Below, one piece after another: positions 11,055 to 22,920 of a stretch of DNA of 64,000 nucleotides (the first letter of the stretch is position 1; the number at the start of each line of letters is the position of its first letter). The position numbers and the translations under genes were made by a program. The notes under the pieces were generated by a model. It was given only the letters and a program-made list of their open reading frames with translations, ran no database searches and had not been told where the DNA came from. The stretch lies in assembly GCA_028023455.1 (NCBI GenBank), contig JAQFVV010006221.1, positions 7,729,011-7,793,010 of the forward strand. Direction: 5' to 3'. The stretch comes from Epiperipatus broadwayi. Its lineage: Eukaryota > Onychophora > Udeonychophora > Euonychophora > Peripatidae.

Positions 11055-11482
11055 ACAAGGCAAAACTCTCCATACAGTAGTGCCATTCTGTGCCAACCAG
11101 AGTAATCAATGGATGCCAGAAGGCTTGTGCATAAAATCCTTATCTAGTACCTACTCATCCAACATCCCCAGACTAGTTTCTGGTTTGTGGCCTTCGTCAG
11201 TGAGGAGCCTGGGATCTTAGAGCACTGCACCATCCCCAGACTAGTTTTTGGCTTGTGGCCTTTGTCAGTGAGGAGCCTTGGATCTGAGAGCACTGACAAA
11301 GACCACAAGTCAGAAACTAGTCTGGGGATTTTGGATGAGTAGGCACTCGATAGGGATTTTATGCACAAGCCTTCTGGCATTCATTGATTACTCTGGTTGG
11401 CACAGAATGGCACTACTGTATGGAGAGTTTTGTCTTGTTTAATAACAATTATGTGCTAGTATAAGATATGGCGATCATGTGA
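11055..11482. repeat. Foldback/MITE family F1, full palindromic copy
   Basis: The left arm starts GGCAAAACTCTCCATACAGT (~11058) and the right arm ends with its inverse, ACTGTATGGAGAGTTTTG, near 11415-11432. The core CCCCAGACTAGTTTCTGG is present at ~11165, again at ~11233, and inverted at ~11310, so the core has an extra internal duplication. The right terminus keeps GATCATGTGA (11473-11482); the outer left terminus seen at 27164 and 27905 is absent. Minus-strand open frame 11144-11380 is a by-product of the palindrome. Confidence 0.8.
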
Positions 11483-14330
11483 GATTAATATAAACTTAAT
11501 TATAGGTTACTTCAATTCTTTGGCCATAAAGGTTAATATCAACAAGCTTTTTTTATTTTATTTGCATGCATCCAAGAATAATTCTTTTCATCTTGCTGAA
11601 GAGCCAACTGCTGTAAATTTGAGTTACTGATGAGCATTAGATGGTAGTATTATGTAGTGACAGATTGGTAAATGTGATATACAGCTATTATTGGTTTTAA
11701 GTTACTTGATAGAAAACTGAAGGCCTATAACATCTAGTAATTGGATAAAGTTTGGCAAATAATATCTTCTCTGTGTCTATAGAAAACTGTTTGGAAATGT
11801 TTTTGCCTGGCAGATTGTTTTATGTAATTGGATGATAAATAATTAGCTGTGCATTAGATATCTTAAAATAATACCAAGATTGCTAAAATATTTACTCACC
11901 TGAAAAACTTTCAGATTGAAAGCATAACATGCAAGTGCAATAAGCTTTATGCCACCTGGTTATTTTTTAACAATTTAATTATTCAGAATACTGTATATTA
12001 ATGATCATAATATATTGTGCCGGTCAAAATCATGTATTCATTCAACAAGACCAATAATCCAAGCAAAAGTACCCTTGAATCCAACCATACACAAGATATG
12101 GATGTCAGGGGAATGGTGAATCCTAACCTATTTGCCTGAACTATTGCCTTTATGACTAATAGATAGCGTTTGTGATGAAACTGGCAGTCCTTGGTTTTAT
12201 TCTGTCCCAGCGGAGGTTATGGTTCACAAAGAGATTCAAAATAATAAAGGGTTTATATAAGAAATTAATGATTTGATGAATTCTGATGATTGCAGAACGG
12301 TACAGATGTGATTTGATATCGACTATTAATGGTTTGAACCATAACAATTATAATCCTTTATGGCAACATTACAAAAAAGTGAATTTAAATCAAAGAAATA
12401 TTATAAATAACTAGGGTAATTATTATTAGAGATTCGGAGTAATGACAAACTAAGCTAATTTAAAATAATAATATTATAGGAAATTGAGTTATTGGCAATA
12501 CAAAATAAGTTGAGTTTTGTTTATACAACTATGTTATACTTCTTGAATTCCCAATTACATACTTTAAATAATCATTAAGTACATTAAATAAATTTTAAAT
12601 TAAAGAAATTTTTGAATATTTCATTTAGTAGGTAATTGCGATCCAATTAAGACAAATTCGTTTTGATGTGGTTAAATGTAAGGCATTTGATAAATAAAAG
12701 TAAAAATTTGCTAATTGGTCTGCCAAGAACCAATCAGCAATAAAATATCATAAGCCCTCTTTAAGAGATTACAAATAAATCTATATATAGATAGATAACA
12801 AGACATGAGAGATGTGCATTTATAACACTATTTTCATTTAAATCAGTTGTATGTAATGAGTGTGAAAAGCAAAATAGTTCATCTTAAATAAATTAGATAG
12901 TCAGATTTATTTATTTGCATAAGAAGATTGATTCATTTCTATGCACCAAATATTTAAAAAAAAAGATTAATGGGAGTAAAATGATTTGTAAAACTTGACT
13001 TATATTATATAACTGATGACAAAGAGTTAAAATATGAGAGTTTAGTATAGTAGTAAAATAGAAAACTCTGTAGACCTAGGTCTATGAATTGCATATCAAT
13101 TTTGTCTCTTCCAGAACTGTACTTTTTTATGAACTCCTGATCATTCAATCATCAATTATTATTTTTTAATGTAAAAGTCTCTTTAGTAGAATAATCTCCT
13201 TAAAAATTAAACTATTGTAATAAATATAAACTTTAAGTCACTGTCTTATATGTAAGAATTGCAAAAAGGTTCATTTTTCATTTCAACAAAAATTTTTATT
13301 AACAATAAATTCTTTTTTTTTTATTAATCTTTAATAATAAAAATACTAAAAAAATTAAATATGACATTAACAAACACTTAAGATTCACCCATACAAAAGT
13401 GTTTGGGTTCGAAAAGATAGATGGACATTCTATCTTTTCCAAAGACTTTATCATATGTTTGAAGTGTTAGTATTCATTCATTTTATAGTTAAAGTCCAAA
13501 GCACATGTGCAATAGTTTAATGCTGTTTAAATATTACAGTTTATAAATAAAAAAAAACATCACGCTATATAAAATAATTGACTTATTTAAAAACAAGGTT
13601 GTAACATCATTATCTAGAAGTTGTAATCATTTTCCCTATGCTTAAAAACTACAGCTGCTCTACTAATCAGATATTCAAGGCTATATAAAGTCCCAGAAAA
13701 AAATAATCATATGGGTTTTTTTTTTTGCTTAGGAATTCATAAGAAGGTTGAGTATCGGAAGTAAAACTGAGCCACTATCTATGAGAGTTTGCCATTACTG
13801 TGTCAAACCATAATATAAGGTTAAAGATTCCACTAATTACAGTTATTTTAAATGTTTTTATATTAACTTGTCCTGTCTGTGTTTCATCAGAATGTCCACA
13901 TTTAAAAAAAATTTTCACAATGAAAAAAAATTTGTTCACCATTTAGAGCTCAAACTCTCATCCTTACCACAAATGAGTCAATGGAAACATTACATTTTTT
14001 GAGTAAAATGTTGTTTATATTGAGTTACTTAATTAATTAAAAGTAAATATTTTCTACTAAATTCTGAATTATTTGTTTGAAATAATGAATATTTCGTAAA
14101 TATTTTCTGAAAAAATAATAAATTATGTAAAAAAAGCTAAAAAATTATATATATTTTTTTCATTTTCAAAAGAAATACAATTGTCAAAATTTTTGACAGC
14201 AGGCCTCTCTTGTGAAGAAAAGAAGACAACAATAAAAAAGATGATTAAAAGAGACTAAGGAAAAAAATTATTTTATTAAAATTTAAATTATATATTTTAT
14301 CTATAACTAAAAAAAACTATATTAAAAAGA
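11483..14330. other. AT-rich stretch, no gene recognised
   Basis: Mostly AT-rich sequence with short simple repeats (for example TATATATAGATAGATA near 12781-12796). A minus-strand open frame at 12156-12347 has no motif I recognise. It lies next to ordinary-looking sequence with a few GC-richer patches (12040-12230), so an unknown decayed element is possible. Confidence 0.4.
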
Positions 14331-14332
14331 TT

Positions 14333-14546
14333 TTTCTTAAATAATGCTTCTATGTAAACAGTTAAAATAACAAAGAAATCTGACTAAAAACATGCATCAT
14401 TTCATTAAAAAATTTGAGACCATAAAAAACAAAAAGGCCTCAAATGCTTTAATGAAATGATGCAACATGATTTTTTTTAGATTACTTTGTTATTTATTTA
14501 CTTTTTAGTCGGCTATTTACATAAAAGCATTATTTTAAAAAACTTT
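14333..14546. repeat. Long imperfect hairpin (foldback)
   Basis: Arms of about 90-100 bases are inverted copies. ATAATGCTTCTATGTAAACAG on the left answers to TTTACATAAAAGCATTAT on the right. GCATCATTTCATTAAA (14394-14409) answers to TTTAATGAAATGATGC, and TTGAGACC to GGCCTCAA. The loop is about 25 bases. It is probably a small foldback transposon. Confidence 0.8.
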
Positions 14547-16410
14547 TTAAAAATATTTTTTATGTGTATATGCTAAGTTTTTTACATAAAGCAGGAAAAA
14601 TAGCTAGGCAGTATAATACCATGTCCAATAAGAACACTTGATCATCATCAGTGATAGTTGGCCTATTGCTTATATCATCTTAATAAATCTATTCTGGCAC
14701 TTGATAACTTAAAAATATATCATAACTTTATCAATTAGACCTTTACAATATTAAGATGCATTTTTTTATTTGCCAAAACTTTTCCCCTCTGTTTTAGAAA
14801 GATATTAAATAAAATTATACAAATTCATGGATGATAATTAAGATGAATGTTTTATTCTAACTCCTATGCTCTGCTCTAATGCTACATCACATAAGATATA
14901 GCCATTAATAGTTTCAAAAATATTCATACACAATCTTATATAAGCACCAAATATATAATGACTACTAGGTGGGGCTACCAAACATTCAGAAAAATATATA
15001 AGAAAATGATAATAAATTAAGAAAGTAGTTTGTGAAAGAAAGAGTTGAAAAAAATCTATAAAAGAATTATAAAAAAGTTAAAAATTTTGAAATTGAGTAT
15101 TTAAATATGCAAAAGATAGAAGACCAGAAAATGTGGTTTCACTTAAAGGAAATAGACTTAAAATAATTGCTGCACTTCAAATTCATTTAAGCAACAATGT
15201 AGAATCTTTTATATAAAAAAATTATATTGATAGAGGATAATATAAAAGAGAATAAAAAAATTAATAAACTATAAAATGCATGTGAAAAAATTGTATTGTT
15301 AAGTATGAGGAATAAATGTGGACTGAGATAAAATTAGAATGTCAGGAAATGATCATTTTCTAATGGAGTAGAACTGAAATTATGAACATTTGACTATAAG
15401 TTTTCAAAGAAAAAATAGTTGTGAGATGTATGAATGCATGTATTCAAAAATTGATAACTATGATAATAGAAATGGTCAATTAATTTTGTTTGACAGTAAA
15501 TTTGAATGTGGGGAAATTATTAAATGTATTGTAATATTTTGGGTAGTGGCCATTTCTGCCCACACTAATATTACAAGTTTCTTAAATTTAGAATTATTTA
15601 ATTAATAGAAAAATAATATTTAGTTTTCTATATTTTTTATTAATAATAGATAGTTCATTTAATTAAATGTTTTTTCTTATTAAATAATAATATAAAAATT
15701 CTAGATAATTTTCTTTAACCAATAATATAATTATTTTAATGAATTATAACTGATTGTAATGAGGAGAGAAAATTATAAAGTAATGTAAACAATTTTTTTA
15801 AATTCCTCTCTTTAGTAATTATTTACTAGTTTCAATTTTGGAAAATTTTTCTGAAAATTTTTTAATTTTAACTTTTTAAGAGAGATAAAGTATGTAAAGT
15901 TTTATGTCTAATAGTATTTTTAAAAAGAAAGACAAAAAAATAAATAAATAAGAAAGTTTTAACCATTTTGTTAAATTTTAGTTTAATTAGTAAAAGATAG
16001 TTTTCTTTGTTTTCTCTTTATCTTTCTGAAAACAAAAATAATTAAAAGATTAATTTATTTTGGTATAAGTGAAAAACAAATACAGGAGATTCTTTTTTTG
16101 ATTTGTTTTGCAATTAAAAAAGGAGGGAAATATCTAAACAATGTTTTGTATAAAATAAACCCAATTGGTTAGTAGTAAATTATTTTATATTGGAGATAGG
16201 ATTGTAATTGGTAAAATTCAGGTTTGTTCCAAAAATAGGGATGTGGGTAAATCAGAAGACCTGTGTTTTGTAAGAAGTCAGTCTTAACCAAGCTGTTGAA
16301 GAAGACAATAGAATATTTTCTGACTCAACTGCTGAAGAAGAAAGCAGAAGTGTAGCCTAAGAATACATTTTCTAGAATAAAGACAAATATGTGTTAATTC
16401 CTAAAGGTTT
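14547..16410. other. AT-rich stretch, no gene recognised
   Basis: Long A/T-dominated sequence; the open frame 15390-15605 has low-complexity composition and no motif. No shared repeat identified. Confidence 0.45.
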
Positions 16411-16940
16411 ATTTTTATATTGGACTATTTCCATCATCTAATGTGTGTGTTGAATGTCTTTATAAAAGTTTAATTTTTTTTAAATATTCCCAATACATTC
16501 AACTGTTAGTAATATCACAGCAAACAGGTTAATATATGCACCAACTGTTACTAATATCACAGCAAACAGGTTAGTATATGCACCAACTGTTAGTAATATC
16601 ACAGAAAACAGGTTAGTATATGCATATTTTGAGAAGTATTTCTCTCCCTTCTTCTTCTGGTGTTGCTGGCCTACATGGGATTCAAACCTGGGTCCTTAGA
16701 TTTTTGATTATTGAATTTTTAAGGTAATGCTCTAACCAACTGAGCCATCCTGCCAAATAACAGTTGGCACATATACTAGTCTGTTTTCTGTGATATTACT
16801 AATAGTTGGGGTGTATACTAACCTGTTTGCCATGATATTACTAACAGTTGAATGTATTTGGAATATTTAAATAAAAATTAAACTTTTCTAAAGACATTCA
16901 ACACACATATTAGATGATGGAAATAGTCCAATATAAAAAT
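16411..16940. repeat. Foldback element K1 with tandem 42-bp units and tRNA-like loop
   Basis: Outer arms match: TTTTTATATTGGACTATTTCC at 16411 and GGAAATAGTCCAATATAAAAA at ~16919. Inside the left arm are three 42-bp units (16500-16541, 16542-16583, 16584-16624) beginning CAACTGTTAGTAATATCACA. The right arm holds two inverted units (~16763-16850). The loop carries a minus-strand tRNA-like sequence. A second family member lies at 58392. Confidence 0.85.
16665..16757 (-). repeat. tRNA-like sequence in foldback loop
   Basis: On the minus strand the A box is TGGCTCAGTTGG (16747-16736) followed by TTAGAGC, and box B is GGTTTGAATCC (16688-16678). Between them the anticodon arm region is stretched: CCTTA and TAAGG can pair around about 21 bases, resembling a tRNA with an intron. 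Acceptor pairing is poor, so function as a tRNA is doubtful. Confidence 0.55.
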
Positions 16941-18059
16941 ACAAAAAAAGTGAAAGGGGAAAAGATACTTTGGAGTAATCTGCAACAAAAATTGTCTCCA
17001 ACCAAGGCATGAATGTCTCTATCCTTATGTGTATAAAGGTTTTAGCAAGTTATAAGATTGCAAAGTGTATAAAATTAGCATGTGAAATCTAAAAATATTC
17101 TACTGCAAAAATGGAGAAAATTAAATATATATTAGCCTGGAATTGAAAAGCCTTTGAGAAGAAAATCTCAATAGAAACTAAAAGTTACAAATGTCAAAGG
17201 ACTCAAAAACATGGTTAAAGGTATTTTCTTTAATATGCACATTGCATTTAAATTTTTAAGAGGTTTTTAATTAAGTAACAAATGATAATTAATAATGTTA
17301 AGTACATATTTTCTTTTAAATTTGAAATAGACATTTTAAAATTTTTTCTGCAGTTCTTTGTTTTACACTATACATGCACATATTATATGATTATAGAATA
17401 TGTTAAATCTTTTTTAATCAAGTGAAAAAGATTTAACATTAAATGTCAATATTTTGGGGTTAATTTCATAAATGGTTTTAACTATCTCTTAAACTACTAC
17501 TTTTAACATTGTTTTGCCAATTTTATTGTTATTTTGTCAAAAAACTGTTCAGAATAACCTTTAATTTTTTTTTGCAACTAATAAATCATTCTGACAGTTT
17601 CCAATGTTTTTGTTTTGAATTTCAAAGTGAAAATGAATGTTTTAGAATATTTTAATGTATATTATCAAGAAATTTGTACTGAATAATCATTAGAATTTTT
17701 ACAACTAATAAATCAATAATTTTCAAATTTAAAGTTATAACAATGTGATAAACCCTCTTTTCAAGGCACTGAATGTTTGTTTCATATTGTCTTTATAAGA
17801 TAGCATCTGTCAATGACTTTGACAGCTCCTGATGTTTCCATTTTAAATTTCAAGATGAAAACAAATCATTTAGGATTTTTTTACACATTTTAAATTTTTT
17901 CCAGAAAGTTTATGAAAATATTAATTATTTTAGAAGAATGATTCTGATTTTAATAAAAAAATATTACTTTTACATAAACACAAATTGACAAAAAACTTAT
18001 GTTTGGATGCAATTTACATTATATTTGGATGACAGTAAACTTAAAGTAAAAAATTGTGA
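16941..18059. other. AT-rich stretch, no gene recognised
   Basis: AT-rich sequence directly upstream of the pogo-like remnant. It may include decayed parts of that element but none of the expected DNA-binding or first catalytic motifs could be read. Confidence 0.35.
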
Positions 18060-18417
18060 TCCGGTAACAATACCGGAAGCTATGTCTTTTAAACTTCAAC
18101 CATTTGATGTGTCTGTTAACAAACCCTTTATGGATAGAATTAACACATTATAAAGCATGGTTAAATCAAGATTATTCTTTAGCATCAACTGGTAAAATAA
18201 AATCAACTTCATCTTCTGTAATAGCTCAGTGTATTTTGCAGTCTCAGAAAGATATCCCTAAAAAATATCAAAAAATCTTTCTTAAAATATTGCATTGCTA
18301 ACTATTTAAATGACACTGAAGATGATGGACTCTGGTGAAATAGTAAAGATGAGATTTCAAGTTCTGAATAAGAAGATATTGAAAGTGAAATAATATTTGA
18401 GGAAGATTTGCAATAAA
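18060..18417 (+). pseudogene. pogo/Tigger-like transposase C-terminal remnant
   Basis: Plus-strand translation gives the C-terminal part of a pogo-type (Tc1/mariner superfamily) transposase. It contains LQPFDVSVNKPF (about 18092-18127), then a W-L-N-Q block, a T-G-K-I-K block, and after a frameshift near 18295 a C-I-A-N-Y-L-N-D-T-E-D-D-G-L-W stretch, the usual end of the domain. A Ser/Glu-rich acidic tail follows, broken by stops, and ends in TAA near 18415. The first catalytic Asp motifs and the helix-turn-helix DNA-binding region are missing. The remnant is inactive. The family was assigned from the LDVSVNKPF-type motif and the order of blocks. Confidence 0.75.
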
Positions 18418-18534
18418 TTAGGTGATCTTATAGTATTTATATCAGTTTTTATAAAAATGTTTCTTATTTTTCAGTAAAATCATTTTAAAATGATTTTTTC
18501 CAATTTCCTGAGTTTAAAATCCTGCTGTCACTTT

Positions 18535-18570
18535 AATTTGGGGGCATCTTAAATTCAAACTAATACAGTA
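18535..18570 (+). repeat. Likely right terminus of the pogo-like element
   Basis: TTTGGGGGCATCTTAAATTC continues to AATACAG and a TA at 18569-18570. This resembles the 3' inverted repeats of pogo-like elements, which end at a TA target. The matching left terminus was not found upstream. Confidence 0.4.
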
Positions 18571-18571
18571 T

Positions 18572-19693
18572 TTAAATATTTTTAACTGAAACATGTTTTT
18601 GAATCCATTTAATTTTTGTTTTCAAAATTATAAAACAGCTATTTATATAATTTAATTTTTATTAAATTTAAGATTTTGTTTTGAAACATGTTTTTCTTTT
18701 TAGTCATTTGATTTACTCCAAAATTTAACAAAAAGTTTTTTATAATTGATTTAAAGATTTTTTCTCTCTGATTAGAAAATATTATCTTCCAACTTTTGTT
18801 ATTTAAAAGAAAATAATTTAATAAATGCAAAAGTTAATTAATTTAAAAAATAAAAATCATTAGGTTATTTTTTTTTATAAAACTATAATTTTTGAGAAGA
18901 ATGTATAAATTTAAATTATCATATTATCATGTCACTTTAATTTTTTTTAAATTATTAATGTTATTAAATAATTTTTAATAATAGTCCAGTAATAACAACT
19001 TTTTCCTCCAGCTATCTGTTCCATATATTGCCAGTGTATGTAACTGGATCTCATTACAGCTTAGTATTTTAGGGATTTAGAAATTATCCCAGTAAAATTA
19101 TTTAGAGTAAGCTGTAATATTTATCTCTTGTTCACAGTTGCAGTTCATAGAGTTTTATGATCTTGAGATAGCTCTAGAGCATAATGGTTAAGTATATAGA
19201 GGTTTGTTTGTTTGAACATCCAAATGATAACTCTGGATGATGCAAAGATATTACCTTTAAAGTCCATTCACTACATTTTGTTTATTTGAAATTGTTTATA
19301 GCTAGTCAATACACTAATAGGTCTGGTGATTAGGGTATTGATGATGATCAGTATGCTTCAGTATCTCAGCATTATTTATTATTATAAGTGATGGATTAGC
19401 ACTTAGGTATGTGCATTCTGCCATGGGTTTGGCAGTCGTTACATAAGTAGTCTGTTGTGTATTGTACCTTTTAAATCCAGCCATAATGCAAGATTGTGGA
19501 TTTGCTGATGACTATTAATGAATTGATTATTCTTTTTTAATGCTGGGTTAGGTTATTATCTTCATATATATAAAATAAAAATCACAAGATCTTAAAAACT
19601 AAAGTGCTTTTACATTAGTTTTGAATTATAAACATTTATGTATTATTTATAAACAAGATAATATAGATTTAATTTTATATATAGTATATATAT
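18572..19693. other. AT-rich stretch, no gene recognised
   Basis: No motif-bearing open frame; the minus frame 18639-18830 is Lys/Asn/Ile-rich as expected of chance translation of AT-rich DNA. Confidence 0.45.
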
Positions 19694-19936
19694 TAAAACA
19701 GGCAAAACTCTCTATATGTATTGCCACTCAGTACAAGCCAGAGTAATCAATGGATGCCAGAAGGCTTGTGTATAAAATTCCTATCTAGTGCCTACTCATC
19801 CAATATTCCCAGACTAGTTTCTGACTTGTGGCCTTCGTCAGTGAGGAGCCTTGGATCTGAGAGCACGTATAGAGAGTTTTGTCTGTTTCTATAACAGTTA
19901 TAAGCAAGCATAATAAATAGTAATCATGTGATGTTT
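19694..19936. repeat. Foldback/MITE family F1, left arm with shortened right arm
   Basis: AAACAGGCAAAACTCTCTAT begins a nearly complete left arm ending GAGCCTTGGATCTGAGAGCAC (~19866). It jumps directly to the outermost part of the right arm (GTATAGAGAGTTTTGTCTG) and the terminus AATAGTAATCATGTGATG (19916-19934). An internal deletion of a palindromic parent fits. Confidence 0.75.
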
Positions 19937-20911
19937 ATTCAGTGTATATATATATAGAAATGGATGCAATTATTTATTCGTAATTTTTAATTTTTCTAAA
20001 GAAAATATTTTAAAATAGCTTTCAAGAATATTAAGATTACCGTGATATATAAACTACTTTTTTGTTCTTCTTTTTTTTTTTTTTAAAAAAAAAGACAATT
20101 TAAAAAAGAAAAATCAATAGACAATATTTTATAGTACTTTATATATACTGTATATAAGTTTTTGATATTTGGCAATGATCATTTTCTTTGGCTGAATATA
20201 AAAAAAACAACAACATTGATCTTCTCAGACTGTCGTTAATCTCAATTGCTTACTCTTATAAATGATGGAGAAATTCTTCATAATGTTACAATATGACAAT
20301 AATAAAAATTTTTAACAGTAATTATTTGTGACATTTTTAAACCAGAAAGAACTATATATCAAAATATGTCAATCTAACAGAGAATCTTTATAAAGCTCGA
20401 AAATCATTTATGATGTTTGAATGACAAAAAGGTATTAAGTTTTGACACATAAATTTAATTTCTATCATGTTTTAAAATTATCATGGCAAGAAAATATGAA
20501 AGAAAGAAGGCTTAATATCGTACCTGACTAATACACTTATGAAAGCAATACATTTCACTTGTTTCTAATGTATTTATTTTCAATATGAAGTGACAAGCAG
20601 AGAGTGGGGACCCTATATAAATGATTGTAAATAAGAAATGTTCGAAAAAATTGTCAAATAAATTAGGTTGTTGATGTTATTTAAAGAAAAAATATAAAAA
20701 GAAGAAAGCAATATTCATTTAATATGGCAAACACACATACATACTTACATTCAAAAACATAAGTTTTAAAATCGAAGAACACTAGAAACAAATGAAATTT
20801 ATATGCCAATGGTATATACTATGATATATGGGTGGTGCGACTTGGTTTTAAAAAAATCACGGTAAGTTCACTGTTTTAATTAAAGTTTTCAAAATTTATA
20901 ATATTAAGTAT
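19937..20911. other. AT-rich stretch, no gene recognised
   Basis: Short A and T runs and a TATATATA repeat; no coding, RNA or repeat match. Confidence 0.45.
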
Positions 20912-21262
20912 ACAGCTTATATTAAGATAGCCAATCTATATACTTTAATGGAATGGAAGGCTAAAGAGTTGTGAGTTGGAATAGTTTGAAGCCTGTCCAT
21001 TAAAGTATATAGATTGGCTATCTTAATATAAAGCTGAATACTGATTATATATATATATATGTGAGGATAGTAATCTAGACCAACTGATGATTGCTGGTTT
21101 AGCATGAAATACGTATATTGGTGATTATTTATCTTTTCAACATGTGTGTGATCAGGTAGGTCAGCAATATGAGATAACACTGAGAGTGGTGGGTCGTGTG
21201 AAAGTCTGAGTTTGAACCCCACATATATTACATATATAAATGCAGGTTTAAGCCTGTACAAT
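20912..21262 (+). repeat. Repeat S2: perfect hairpin plus SINE-like unit
   Basis: The first ~130 bases form a hairpin with arms of about 38 bases (from CAGCTTATATTAAGATAGCC at 20913 to its inverse ending at ~21042). A unit follows that contains CATGAAATACGTATATTGG, GTGGGTCGTGTGAAAGTCTG, the box-B-like GAGTTTGAACCCC (~21207-21219) and the end GCAGGTTTAAGCCTGT (21242-21257), itself a small palindrome. The minus open frame 20917-21261 exactly covers this repeat and is not a gene. Confidence 0.75.
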
Positions 21263-22109
21263 GTATTAATATTAAGTATAATAAAATACCAATAAAAAAT
21301 AATATTTATCTTTCATAGATAGATTTTAAAATATATTTATAAAGAAATCATCTGCTGTTAACTCATAAAAGCACAGAAAGCTAAGTGTTTACATCTCTAG
21401 CAAATAGGACAGAAAAATCATAACTGCCACTGTGGTGAAGATCATTATGATATCCTTGAAGTAATCCCTATAAAATACACTTATGCAAATGTAAATATAT
21501 AACACAGTCATTAGCAGCAATTGATAAAAAGACCATATTATAATTCAGAAGAGTAAAAAGCAGTAAAGAAAAAATGACCAAAAAATTAAAGGCAGGTTTA
21601 ATGATGATGATGCAAAATAATTCAAAACATATTATGTTGGTTCTTTAGACCCTATTTGATACATTGTGATGCTGTTTATTTAACTTCTGAAGCAAATTTT
21701 GCTTTTACTTAAAAAAAACAGAAAGTTTGCTTAATTGTAGATCACTATCCATAGTTACATCATTATCAATAAAAATAATAAACATTTCACTACACTAGGC
21801 TGACTTTATGTTAATGTTTACATTGTAATCAGGGGTTGTCTCTTTCAAAAACAGTATACATGTTTACCATAAAATATTTTATTGCTAAATTTGTTATTAC
21901 ACACTGACTTCAGAAGTACATGGTAGCTTCAGTATTATCATTATTACCAAGATGAAATTACATATTAATTGATTTTATGAATATACCATCATATTTTAGA
22001 GCATCAGTAAATGAAATTTTTTCAAAGTTTTTATATTATGTTAATAGAAGCCCATTCTTTATTTCAATACAGAAAAATGTTGTATATTAATAATTCTATA
22101 AAAAACATC
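21263..22109. other. AT-rich stretch, no gene recognised
   Basis: Nothing beyond short simple repeats was recognised. Confidence 0.45.
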
Positions 22110-22920
22110 AAGTCAAATGTCACATGACCTAATTTAATAAGCTTGTATTATAAATGTTATATATAGAGCTTGCAAATAAGCTCTTATCAAGCTTTACAGA
22201 ATATCCCCAACCCCAGACCGGTTTTTGCTACTGCTATCCTCAGTGAGGTGCTAGAATATTCAAGCATTATATTAAAAATACCAGGACAAGTCCAGCACTT
22301 TATCTAATATATAACAATTAAGTAGAAAATCTGAAATTTTTAGACATCCATATGTCTTCCAATCCAGCTATCTATCTTAAATAGCCATATGGGACTGAAC
22401 TAAGTTCAGATTCACCATATATTAATAGCTTTAGCAATATAAAATTGCTAAAGACTTAATAGCAAAAAATAAAATTACAAAAAAATCAAGTCTGATGTCA
22501 CATTCTCTAATTTAGTAAGCTTGTATTACAAATGTTATATATACCAAATAAGCTCTTAACAAGCTTTGCAGAATATCCCCAACCCCAGACCAGTTTTTTA
22601 TTTTTTGCTATTAAGGTTTTGGTGATTTTGTATTGCTAAAGCTATTAATATATAGTGTATCTGAACTTAGTTCAGTCCCATATGGCTATTTTTAGTTAGA
22701 TAGCTGAATTGGAAGACATATGGTTGTCTGAAATTTTCAGATTTTCTACTTATACATTAGATAAAGTGCTGGGCTTGTTCTTATATTTTTAATTTAATGC
22801 TTGAATATCCCAGCACCTCATTGAGAATGTCAGTAGCAGAAATGAATCTGGGGTTGAGGATATTCTGCAAAGCTTGTTAAGAGTTTATTTGTGAGCTCTG
22901 TATATAACATTAATAATTCT
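22110..22920. repeat. Foldback element with a nested duplicate of its own left end
   Basis: The left arm (AAGCTTGTATTATAAATGTT to a GGGACTGAACTAAGTTCAG stretch, 22140-22410) is answered by an inverted right arm (CTGAACTTAGTTCAGTCCC to AAAGCTTGTTAAGAG, ~22661-22885). Between them, at ~22486-22610, the first ~120 bases of the left arm occur again in direct orientation. The core TCCCCAACCCCAGACCGG and its neighbour CTCAGTGAGGTGC parallel the F1 core. Confidence 0.75.

Noticed and set aside
12156-12347. 63-codon minus-strand open frame as transposase fragment
   Set aside because: The composition is a little more protein-like than background, but no family motif could be named.
20917-21261. 114-codon minus-strand open frame
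   Set aside because: Its limits coincide with repeat S2, whose other copies are broken in the same frame.
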